A stretch of 54,643 nt of DNA, from NCBI GenBank assembly GCA_938042245.1, contig CALIRO010000053.1, positions 1-54,643 on the forward strand, read 5' to 3'. The number at the start of each line of letters is the position of its first letter. Position 1 is the stretch's first letter. This document shows positions 43,282 through 52,558 of the stretch, piece after piece. This stretch comes from an uncultured Thermoguttaceae bacterium. GTDB taxonomy: Bacteria; Planctomycetota; Planctomycetia; Pirellulales; Thermoguttaceae. The notes beneath the pieces are model-generated. The model had not been told where the DNA came from, did no database searches, and saw only the letters and a program-made list of their open reading frames with translations. Made by a program: the position numbers and the translations under genes.

Positions 43282-44144
43282 GCAGCAGCCTCCTGCACCA
43301 CAACGTGGGGAGCGTAGGGGATTTTCAAGGTAACGGCGGCGCCGCCGTCTGGGCAATTGGTCAGTAGCACTTCGCCGCCGTGGGCTTCGGCGATTCGGCT
43401 GACGATGGCCAGTCCCAAGCCAGTGCCGCCCGGCTTGGTGGTATAAAAAGGTTCTAGTGCCCGACGTCGGGCTTCGTCCGAAAGTCCTGGCCCGGTATCA
43501 GCCACTTCCAACTCCAAGCAGTCCGGACCGGCTACGGAAGTAATGGTTAATACCCCGCCATCGGGCATCGCATCCAGACTGTTGAGCACCAAATTCATTA
43601 CCGCTCGGCGAATCATCTCCTGATCGGCCACTAGAAGCCGATCAGCCGGAATATCCACTTCGCATCGAATCTGTTGCGCTTGAAGTTGAGGCGCCAAGTC
43701 GGCCAATATTTCTTCGATCAGCCGACGCACCAAAAACGGCCGACGCTGCGGATCCCGATCCGAGCTGAAATGCAATAGATCAGTAACCGCACTTTGCAAA
43801 GCCCGAAGGCCGGCTTGGAGTTTATCGAGCATGTCCAACCCCTCCGGATCATCCGCTAATCGACGCCGCAGTAAACTTAAATACAAAGTAACCGGCATGA
43901 GGCTATTGCGCACCTCATGAGCAATATGGGAAGCCATCTGGCCGATAAGGGCCAATCGCTCTTTCCGAGCCAGTTCCCGATTCTTCGCCGCCAACTCCTC
44001 AGTAAGCCGACGCACTTCCTCCCGAAGGGTCTCGTGCGTCTTTTCCAGCCGAACGGTTGCTTCGTGCCAGGCCGCTAAAACTGTTTCCAGATCCGCATTG
44101 GGCGCCGGGAAAACCAGCGGCGGCAACCCCTCGGTCGGACTCAT
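43278..44144 (-). CDS. Soluble sensor histidine kinase (FlgS-like)
   Basis: A 288-residue kinase with no membrane span. An N-terminal coiled coil (about 25-65) leads into the HisKA domain with the phospho-His in ASHIAHEVRNSL, then the ATPase domain with N box NLVLNSLDAMPDGG, G1 DTGPGLSD, F box EPFYTTKPGGTGLGLAIV and G2. No PAS or GAF domain. This minimal cytoplasmic layout is that of FlgS in epsilon-proteobacteria, which senses assembly of the export gate and phosphorylates FlgR. It is coupled to the downstream regulator by a four-base overlap. The start has AGGAGG eight bases upstream. Confidence 0.92.
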   Translation of the reverse strand: MSPTEGLPPLVFPAPNADLETVLAAWHEATVRLEKTHETLREEVRRLTEELAAKNRELARKERLALIGQMASHIAHEVRNSLMPVTLYLSLLRRRLADDPEGLDMLDKLQAGLRALQSAVTDLLHFSSDRDPQRRPFLVRRLIEEILADLAPQLQAQQIRCEVDIPADRLLVADQEMIRRAVMNLVLNSLDAMPDGGVLTITSVAGPDCLELEVADTGPGLSDEARRRALEPFYTTKPGGTGLGLAIVSRIAEAHGGEVLLTNCPDGGAAVTLKIPYAPHVVVQEAAA

Positions 44145-44199
44145 GCCTAAACCCTCCTGGTGGTACTATGTCCATATAAACCCTTACACTGCGCTCCGC

Positions 44200-44667
44200 T
44201 CAGTGTTCCGAGACAAGGTCTAGTCGGTTTTGAGGAATAGGTTCGAGATCCTGGTAGGCAGCCAGCATTTGCCCTGTTGTACATAATTGCCGTAATTGCA
44301 AGGCCGCTTCCTCCCGCCGACGCAGCAATTGCGCTTCGCATTGCTTTTCTCGCTGGAGGATGTCAGTCAGGAGCAGTTGGCAGCTTTGGAGGCGGTCGGC
44401 CGTGGCTTGTCGAAGCTGCGGACTGGGCCAGCGGCGGGTCTGAGGGTCTTGCTGGCCAAAAGGCTCCAGTTGCCGTTCCACCCCCTGTAGCTGCTCCAGG
44501 ATCTTCTGTTTAACCACCAATACCTCCAAAAGCTCCGAGATCTCTCCCCGATCGATCAGTTCCTGTTGCCGAACCACCAGCTCCTGGACCATTTGGAGGA
44601 GCTGGTATTTTTGAGCCACCAGCTCGGCTAACCGATCGGCGTCCAACGGCATAGGAAAGGATTCCAT
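44200..44667 (-). CDS. FlgN-like coiled-coil protein
   Basis: A 155-residue, helix-rich protein (LAELVAQKYQLLQMVQELVVRQQELIDRGEISELLEVLVVKQKILEQLQGVERQL) with the length and pattern of FlgN, the export chaperone for hook-filament junction proteins FlgK and FlgL. The family is poorly conserved, so the call rests on layout and flagellar context. ATG at 44652 is an alternative start. It lies 55 bases upstream of the kinase gene and probably shares its transcript. Confidence 0.65.
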   Translation of the reverse strand: MESFPMPLDADRLAELVAQKYQLLQMVQELVVRQQELIDRGEISELLEVLVVKQKILEQLQGVERQLEPFGQQDPQTRRWPSPQLRQATADRLQSCQLLLTDILQREKQCEAQLLRRREEAALQLRQLCTTGQMLAAYQDLEPIPQNRLDLVSEH

Positions 44668-44700
44668 TGAGGAAAGATTCCTGGTTCAAAAATAAGGGTA

Positions 44701-47292
44701 CTAGGAACCGGGGGGGTTTAGTTCCGCCAACTGACGCTGCAGGAGTTGGATCCATTCGGTGCGGGCAAATGGGGTAGTTTTGGTAAAGGCCGGCTCCTCC
44801 GGTAAACGGTCCAGCACCATTTGGGCTTGGCGGAGGATTTGGCCAGCGCGGTCCGGCTGACCTAACTTCCGATAGAGCTCGGCCATTTGAAAATAAGCCA
44901 TCAGGGCCACCGGTTCGCTTTGGAACCGGTTGGCTGCCGCGGTATAGGCGTCCAGGGCGGTGGGATACTCCCCTAGACGATCTGCCGTTTCCCCTAGACC
45001 AAACAAGGCGTTTCGCTGCAAGACCTTCTCCCAGGGAGTCAACGGTCGAACGATTTGGGTTCGGGTTAGGATGTCCAAAAGTTCCTTATATTGAGCCAGT
45101 GCTTTTTGGAAGGCGGCTTGGCTTTCCTGCATCCGAGTGAGGCGAACGTGGTGGATTTGAGAAGCCTCTAGCTCCTGACGCAATTGCAGTCCGATCCGCC
45201 GGTAGCTGTCCGCCAGCAGATACCGGATTTCCAGCGAGGCGGGATCGTCCGGATAGCGCTGGATGGCCTCTTGCAATAGGGGGATAGCTTTTTGGTAATC
45301 GGCTTCTAGATGCCGGAGCCGTCCTATCGCAAACAGCGTCTGCCGCCATTCCACGCTCGAGGGGGCAAGCCATCCATCCAGGTTGGCCTGGAGCATTTGA
45401 GCGGCTTTGTCCGTGTGGCCTTTTTCCAGCCAGGCTTGGGCAGCCAACAACCGAGCCTGGTACGCTGCCACATCCTTAGGATGAAAATCGATACAGTCCC
45501 CCAGCACGTCTAACGCTTCATCAATTCGGTTTAATGCTAATAGGGCCTCCCCCAGGCGGACCAAAGCCGCCCCTTGACGAGCCCGGCTTTCCTGCTTCAA
45601 ATACTCCTGAAGGATCAAAATGGCATGGGTGTAATCCTGACCAGCTAAGTAATTCTCCCCGCTTTCCCAGAGAATATCTGTATATTGTCTTGTCTCTTTC
45701 TGTAATTCTGCCAATTGCTGATAGGCCCAGCCCGCTTGGCGGAATAATTTCCTGGCCTGCCCCAGCAGGGCTGTCCGTTGCAGATAAGAGGAAACGGTTT
45801 CTGCCTTAGCGGCCTCGGCCCGGGCCCAGTCCGCCAACGTCTCCGCTACAAGCCGAGTTGTTGTCCCCGCGGAAAACAACGGCGCAAACGTCTCGGCAAG
45901 AGAAAAAGCGGTAGAGAAGTCTTTTCGGTGGATATAGTCCTGATGGGCTCTTAAACATGCGGCCTGGATCTCTTCCAAGCTGAACCAAGGGTTATGGAAG
46001 GTTTTCGGCAGCCCCACCATTTGCACCGCCCGGCGATAAGCAGCCACCACTTCCTGGGGTTTTTCCACCTGCCGGGCCAATTCCGCTTCTTTCCAGGCTG
46101 CCGCCGTAGCCTCCGGGCTTTCGGGAAAAGCGGTTTGGACCCGGTGGAATTGGGCTATCGCCGCTTGCCTCTCCCCCATTTCCTCGAAACAGATGCCGAT
46201 GTGGTATTGAGCCCGCCGCATCACCCACAGATGGCGCGGTTCATCCGTCTGCGCTTGCCGAAACAGTTGGATCGCCTCTTGATATTTCTGCCGGGCAGTG
46301 GACAGGTCCCCTTGGTGTCCAGCAGCTCGGGCTTCCGCCAAGACCATCTGGCCTTCGATCCATTTTTGCCCGGCTCTGAGCCCAGGATCGGAGGGCAATT
46401 GGGCCAACGTTTTCCGACAGCCCTCCAGATCGCCTAACCGGAATTGTAAATCAGCTTGCCGAAGTAGGGCCTGCTGCCTTTGGACCTGCGGAAGCCATCG
46501 ATCCGCCAAATAGCCAGTGTTGTATTCCAACGCCTCTTTGAGCAAAGGCGGAACCGCCTCGGCACAGGCCTCCATCAGCATGGAATAGAGCTGCGTTTTC
46601 CGGTGCGGATTGGCCCGCAGAGCTTCTTTCAGCACCGGCCTGGCTGCCACCCATTGCCCACTATGAAAAAGACTCTCGGCCAATAGCAAAAGTCCTTCCG
46701 CCTGCCGACCCCGAGGAAATCCTCGCACTCGGGCCTCTTCTAGATAACTGGCAGCTACCAGGGAACGGGCTTTACGTTCTTTTTCTGGGAGCTGCTCGGC
46801 TTCATAGGCGATAGCCGCTCCCAAGACAAAAACCGGCCCCCCCAATTCCGTCTCTGGGAGATTAGGTTGGCGGGCCAATTTTTCCGCCAAATCTCTGGCC
46901 TCCGGATATGCCCCAAGGTCCAGCATCTGCAAAGCCATTTCCAAGCTAACCGGTGGCGGGGGCCGCAAAAGAGCTTTGATTGCCCGCACCGCGCCGATAA
47001 CCAGAAGGCTCACCACTACCAACCCGCTCACCACCACTCCGATGCGGCGCTGCCGACTCGCAGTGGCCCATTGCCCAAAGCGGATGGGCCAAGGGCTTTT
47101 TCCGGTGGGTGGGAGAGGAGTACTGATCTTTTGTTCAGAATCCTGGTCGGTCGGATGGGGCTGGGCGGAACAGTCCGCCCGACTGGGAGGCAAAGGGGGA
47201 GTGGTTGCTTGGCCTGGGGCCGACGAGGACTCCGCCGACTTTACTCCCGATGGAACCGATGGATTATGCGGGGAGGGGGATAGTTTTGCCAT
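44701..47292 (-). CDS. Membrane-anchored TPR protein
   Basis: An 863-residue protein. A Pro/Ser-rich cytoplasmic leader (1-70) precedes one membrane span (about 84-106, IGVVVSGLVVVSLLVIGAVRAIKAL), then tetratricopeptide-like helical repeats fill the rest (for example ALLRQADLQFRLGDLEGCRKTLAQL, AIAQFHRVQTAFPESPEATAAAWKEAELA, ALVRLGEALLALNRIDEALDVLGDC, AIPLLQEAIQRYPDDPASLEIRYLLADSYRRIG, YPTALDAYTAAANRFQSEPVALMAYFQMAELYRKLGQPDRAG). Its place at the head of the flagellar regulatory genes may reflect a scaffold role, but no specific function can be read. GGAAGG lies five bases before the start. Function unknown. Confidence 0.8.
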   Translation of the reverse strand: MAKLSPSPHNPSVPSGVKSAESSSAPGQATTPPLPPSRADCSAQPHPTDQDSEQKISTPLPPTGKSPWPIRFGQWATASRQRRIGVVVSGLVVVSLLVIGAVRAIKALLRPPPPVSLEMALQMLDLGAYPEARDLAEKLARQPNLPETELGGPVFVLGAAIAYEAEQLPEKERKARSLVAASYLEEARVRGFPRGRQAEGLLLLAESLFHSGQWVAARPVLKEALRANPHRKTQLYSMLMEACAEAVPPLLKEALEYNTGYLADRWLPQVQRQQALLRQADLQFRLGDLEGCRKTLAQLPSDPGLRAGQKWIEGQMVLAEARAAGHQGDLSTARQKYQEAIQLFRQAQTDEPRHLWVMRRAQYHIGICFEEMGERQAAIAQFHRVQTAFPESPEATAAAWKEAELARQVEKPQEVVAAYRRAVQMVGLPKTFHNPWFSLEEIQAACLRAHQDYIHRKDFSTAFSLAETFAPLFSAGTTTRLVAETLADWARAEAAKAETVSSYLQRTALLGQARKLFRQAGWAYQQLAELQKETRQYTDILWESGENYLAGQDYTHAILILQEYLKQESRARQGAALVRLGEALLALNRIDEALDVLGDCIDFHPKDVAAYQARLLAAQAWLEKGHTDKAAQMLQANLDGWLAPSSVEWRQTLFAIGRLRHLEADYQKAIPLLQEAIQRYPDDPASLEIRYLLADSYRRIGLQLRQELEASQIHHVRLTRMQESQAAFQKALAQYKELLDILTRTQIVRPLTPWEKVLQRNALFGLGETADRLGEYPTALDAYTAAANRFQSEPVALMAYFQMAELYRKLGQPDRAGQILRQAQMVLDRLPEEPAFTKTTPFARTEWIQLLQRQLAELNPPGS

Positions 47293-47646
47293 GGATACCT
47301 TCCACCCTCAAGTCTGTTATCTCGAGAAACATCCCCTTTCTAGGGGGTTTAATAAACCCTTATCTGGCTTCCAATTCGCTGTCGCTTCGAGCAAACCACG
47401 GCGCATACGCCCAGCCAGAAAGGATCTCCCAGGGGAGAAGGATGGCCCTTTCCTCAGAAAAGAGAGGAAGCTTCTACCCAAACAGAAGCTCGAATGTCAA
47501 GAGGCGTTCAAGAATCCAACCATTTTTGGGGAAAACAATCCCCATCATAAGGGGGGCAGGCATGGAAATGGTTTTATTTTGGAGAGGGTGTACTCCCCCG
47601 GCAGAGGATCCGAGATACCTACGGTTGAGGGGGATGGAAAAGGGTG
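47293..47646. other. Intergenic region upstream of the TPR gene
   Basis: About 350 bases without a gene. CCCC-TTTCTA-GGGG (47333-47347) is followed by a perfect GGGTTT-AAT-AAACCC palindrome (47345-47359). These may end the hydrolase transcript or regulate the TPR gene. No promoter consensus was recognised. Confidence 0.45.
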
Positions 47647-48420
47647 TTATTTTGCAGAAGGGGGGCTCTCCTGGGTGATCTGCTCCATGAGCCAACGATC
47701 TACATCTCGGAGCATAGACAAGCTGAGATGCCAACCTGCCGGGTACTCTCGGAGCATGATTTCAAATGGTCCTGCCCGGTGGAGAAAGCGCAAATCTTCA
47801 CAAACTAGACAATTTGGATAATATGGGCAATTTCGAGTAACCGCCAATAGCACCCTCAAATGCCCTAGCTTGGAAAAGTTCCGCAGCAAAGCCCCCCCTT
47901 TGGGGACCGGACCCCCCAAAGAAATCACCCCAGCAAAATAGCTCGGCTCGGAAAAAGCAATCCGAAAAGCCATCGTTCCTCCAGACCGAGAACCAGCCAA
48001 AAAAATCCGCCCTGGATGAATATGCCGTTTGGCACAGGCAAACTCAATGGCGCGAAAGACCCGCTGGGTGGCCTCGGCAATCCCCTCGGGCTCTTGAGGC
48101 CAATCGTAGCGGGGTTTTGCAGCGTCTGCGAGGGTCCGAAAGGATTTGCTCTTTGGGGTCTGTAATCCTCGCACCCCAATAGACACATAATTTCGCAAAC
48201 TGATCTTCGGCATGACTCGCCCAAGTTGGCCTTCATCGGTGCCCGGTCCGTGAAGCCAAACCACCAGCGGATAGGCATACCCAGGCTCGTAGTGCAAGGG
48301 CGTAAAAAGCAGATGAGGAACAGGTTGTGTATACGGCCCAATGTGTAAAGAAAGATACCCTTTTGCCGATTCCCTTGGCGTCGCTAGCGCCAAGTGCTCC
48401 AACGGTTTTATAGGGTCCAT
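47647..48420 (-). CDS. Alpha/beta-hydrolase (carboxylesterase-like) with altered catalytic residues
   Basis: A 257-residue alpha/beta-hydrolase fold protein similar to phospholipase/carboxylesterases. Visible family parts are YPLVVWLHGPGTDEGQ (oxyanion hole), RIFLAGSRSGGTMAFRIA (nucleophile elbow) and REYPAGWHLS (catalytic His, H231). The elbow of relatives reads G-x-S-x-GG; here it reads G-S-R-S-GG, placing Arg145 at the nucleophile position. The segment that normally carries the Asp (GTxDPVVP) reads VTRNCPYYP. The protein may be catalytically inactive or use a shifted Ser146. No clear ribosome binding site precedes 48420. Confidence 0.78.
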   Translation of the reverse strand: MDPIKPLEHLALATPRESAKGYLSLHIGPYTQPVPHLLFTPLHYEPGYAYPLVVWLHGPGTDEGQLGRVMPKISLRNYVSIGVRGLQTPKSKSFRTLADAAKPRYDWPQEPEGIAEATQRVFRAIEFACAKRHIHPGRIFLAGSRSGGTMAFRIAFSEPSYFAGVISLGGPVPKGGALLRNFSKLGHLRVLLAVTRNCPYYPNCLVCEDLRFLHRAGPFEIMLREYPAGWHLSLSMLRDVDRWLMEQITQESPPSAK

Positions 48421-48660
48421 AAGAGAAATCTTTTCGACGAAAAGATGGACGGAATTATTCTATTCGTGTTTACGTGAAAAGCCGCTGCTCGCCTCCTGCG
48501 ACTTTTCCTCCGGAAAACAGAAAAAAACTTTACTCCAGCCGAAAGGTTCTGTCAACCGAGGTCCAAGAAAAGTTGCCCCCTTAGGTCCCGGACTGCCTTC
48601 GATGCAAGCAATGCTAGCACGAAAAGTACCCAATATGCCGCCACCACCCTAGCCCTTCTT

Positions 48661-49955
<1,295 letters not shown>

Positions 49956-51788
49956 TTAGAACACCAAAATAGATGCGGTGGTCTGGCCGGCGGTTTGCGA
50001 GAAAAATCGTCGGCGAAACTCTCGGTCGGCCCGATGCGCCCGCCACAGCGCCCACCACAATCCCACTCCCGCGGCCACAAACAGCAGGCCTGCCACCGCG
50101 GCGGCCACCGTATGCGGACTGGTCTGGGGCCGAGGGTACCAGATTGGCCTCACTCCGATCAGAAGCGGCGCCTGTCGTTTCCAGACGATCATATCGCTCC
50201 GTTTTTCCGGCGGCACGCTGTCCGGAGGGGGAACCCGATACGACCAACTCTTTAAGAAAAACGCCGCTACTTCCACCTCCTCCACATATTGGATGCCCTC
50301 TCCGGTAGGCATCCCCGGCGGCAGTGCCGGCACACACACAAACAGCGGGTTACCCTCCGAATCCGGCGTAAAAAGCGAAATCTCATAATAGTGATCCATC
50401 CCAAACCGGGAGCGAATATCTGGATCCGGCACCTCCACGCGCACTACCTTTCGGGCTGCGCCGCGCAGAAGCACCAGTCGGCCTCGGTGCAAGGCCGGTT
50501 CTTTAAACAGCCCAACCACACTGTCCGCCTCAACGCCCTGCTTTTGGGCTTGGTGGCGGGCTGCCTGGAACACCTCCTGCGCCTTGGCACGTCGCATTGC
50601 CGCCAAAAGCTGGTAGAACGTCTCTCGTTCTTCCGGCAAAATGGTTTGGCGATCCACGACCTCATCCAGCAGGCCCACATCCATGCCCAAATCGCCTAAC
50701 AGTCCCGCCGGATACCAAGCGATCCGATGGGCCACAAACATCGGCCTCGGCCTGGCAGGGTCGGCTGAGGTGGTTTTCAGGAAAAAGCCCAGCAAGCCTG
50801 CCCGTTCACTGGCCGGCGGGTTTTCCAACCATGTTCTGGGCACTGTTCGGACATAGGCGATTGCTGGCTGCCCGCTCGGCTCCAACAGGAGATGGCAACA
50901 GTAATATTTGTCCATCATAAAGCGTTCTGCCGCTTCCGGCGCCGGCTGGCAGATTTCCATCTTCTCCAACCGCCCAGAAAGCCAATATACTTCTCCCCGT
51001 TTTTGTGCCGACGCACCGGCCAACTCCTTCAGGTTCACCTGCCGATGCGCCCACCGCTCCAATTGCTCCAGCGGAAACTCCACCGAACGAAACAAGAGCT
51101 TCAGCACCTGCTCTTCCTCCCCCGACGCTAGCGGCGCCCCATCGGTAAGCCGACGGAAATGGCTCTCGTCCATGCCAAAAAGCGCTAGGAGGTCCCTAGG
51201 GCCTTGAATCCCCCGGACTGCCTGCTCCGGTTCCGGTGTCTCCTTCGCCGCAGCGGAGGCAGCCTGTTGCGCCCCGGACGGCGGAGTATCCTGTCCTCTC
51301 CGGTCCGATTGGGAATTTTCCCCTTCCGCCGTCCTGGCAGGAGACGGGGTAGGTGGGTGGTCGTTGGCGCTGGGAGGGGTTGGATCAGCCCCCCCGCCGC
51401 CAAAGTCCTCTGCGGGTCCCGAACGGCCCGCTTCCAAAGACGGGGGCTGACCATTTGGCACCGCCGAAGCGGCTTCGGAAACCTCACCGCCGGAGTCGGC
51501 TGCCGGTTCTGAAGTCCGCACTGCTCCGCTTTGGCCCCCTGATGTCGGCCCGGAATCCTCATCACCACCAGGTTCCTCTCTTAGGAGGAAAAGCGGAGCT
51601 TGGCCGGTTGGCTCTGCGCCGCTTGGCTCAGAAACCGCCGGTTTCTCTTGGGAGAAGGTCTCTAACCGTGCCTCCTCGGCCCATGCCTCTCCCAACTCCA
51701 AAACGACCCAGCCCATCAGACAAACGACCTTCCCCCAGCAGAGCAATTGCCTTCCCCAGCATCCACCGTTCCCAATAGGCCTGTTCAT
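49956..51788 (-). CDS. Exported/membrane protein with two related halves, function unknown
   Basis: A 610-residue protein of no family I can name. A signal peptide lies at about 15-37 (LCWGKVVCLMGWVVLELGEAWA); residues 40-190 are low-complexity, rich in Pro, Ser, Glu and Gly; a membrane span near the C-terminus (about 560-580, VAAAVAGLLFVAAGVGLWWALW) is followed by a basic tail. Two segments are clearly related: about 264-360 (RGEVYWLSG-LEK..., FMMDKYYCCHLLL, LGFFLKTT, VAHRIAWYP) and about 435-552 (RGRLVLLRGAARK..., FGMDHYYEISLF, AAFFLKSW, IGVRPIWYP). It is probably periplasmic and anchored by the C-terminal span. Confidence 0.75.
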   Translation of the reverse strand: MNRPIGNGGCWGRQLLCWGKVVCLMGWVVLELGEAWAEEARLETFSQEKPAVSEPSGAEPTGQAPLFLLREEPGGDEDSGPTSGGQSGAVRTSEPAADSGGEVSEAASAVPNGQPPSLEAGRSGPAEDFGGGGADPTPPSANDHPPTPSPARTAEGENSQSDRRGQDTPPSGAQQAASAAAKETPEPEQAVRGIQGPRDLLALFGMDESHFRRLTDGAPLASGEEEQVLKLLFRSVEFPLEQLERWAHRQVNLKELAGASAQKRGEVYWLSGRLEKMEICQPAPEAAERFMMDKYYCCHLLLEPSGQPAIAYVRTVPRTWLENPPASERAGLLGFFLKTTSADPARPRPMFVAHRIAWYPAGLLGDLGMDVGLLDEVVDRQTILPEERETFYQLLAAMRRAKAQEVFQAARHQAQKQGVEADSVVGLFKEPALHRGRLVLLRGAARKVVRVEVPDPDIRSRFGMDHYYEISLFTPDSEGNPLFVCVPALPPGMPTGEGIQYVEEVEVAAFFLKSWSYRVPPPDSVPPEKRSDMIVWKRQAPLLIGVRPIWYPRPQTSPHTVAAAVAGLLFVAAGVGLWWALWRAHRADREFRRRFFSQTAGQTTASILVF

Positions 51789-52558
51789 CCCAGATTATGT
51801 CCTTAGTTTTTCGCTTTTTATGCGAGGGTATTTCCTCGGATTGATTCTTCCGAAAGGGTCGGAATTATTCACCGAAACCCCATAGGATCTGCATCAGTGG
51901 CCGTCTGACAGTCGGCGTTCCGTAGCTTAGTCTGTCCAGACTGAGTATTGCGCCGTCTAACAGAAGCGTTACATATCGGAATTATTCACCCAAACCCCTT
52001 AGGTCCCCATGTTGGGCATTCTAACGACTCGGCCGGTCTCCGGACAAGGTTCCAGGGGCCAATGCGCTTTTTGTTCCCCAGCGAATCCACGTTTCCAGCG
52101 CTAACCTTTTTCCAGACCCCCCCTTTTTGTCCTGGAGCCAGCATCTTTGGCATAACGGTTCCCGGAGGGAAGACCCGCTAGGGATAATAAATCTTTTGGG
52201 GAATATCACCTACCTCTTCAGTGGCAATTTTCGCGCCCCTTTCCCCTTTTTAGACCAGGTTTTTCATCTGCAAAATGCTTGACATCTTGCCTATTCTGTT
52301 TATCCTGAAAAGAGGGAGAATACCTCAAGGGGGTATCTCTGGAACTTTTGGGGTATGTTCCGCTTGCTCCTTTGGTTCGGTATGGCCGGGGCAAAGGAGT
52401 CTCTCAGGCCCGATTCTTGTGGATGGGCCTCTGTGACGTTCTAGAGACCCCCAGCGCTTCCTAAAATACGGTGAGTACAATTGGCGACGACTGGATATGC
52501 CTGAACATAAGTAGATCGTCTCCCTGATATGGGGGGTATTTTTTCTGGGAGAAGGGTC
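51789..52558. other. Divergent intergenic region with a 28-nt direct-repeat pair
   Basis: About 770 bases without a gene. TCGGAATTATTCACC-AAACCCC-TAGG occurs at 51859-51886 and 51976-52003 (26 of 28 equal), 117 bases apart. Between them is a small hairpin AGTCTG-TC-CAGACT (about 51930-51943). Promoter-like hexamers lie at 52279-52306. Confidence 0.5.
52279..52306 (+). promoter_or_regulatory. Sigma-70-like promoter ahead of the LamG/PA14 gene
   Basis: TTGACA (52279-52284) is followed after 16 bases by TATCCT (52301-52306). The -35 is a perfect match and the -10 matches four of six positions. The leader would be about 245 bases. The 13-mer CAAAATGCTTGAC overlapping the -35 is shared with 4673-4685. 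Confidence 0.4.

Noticed and set aside
51859..52003. The 28-nt repeat pair as a CRISPR remnant
   Set aside because: Only two copies with a 89-base interval containing a hairpin; no further units and no cas genes.
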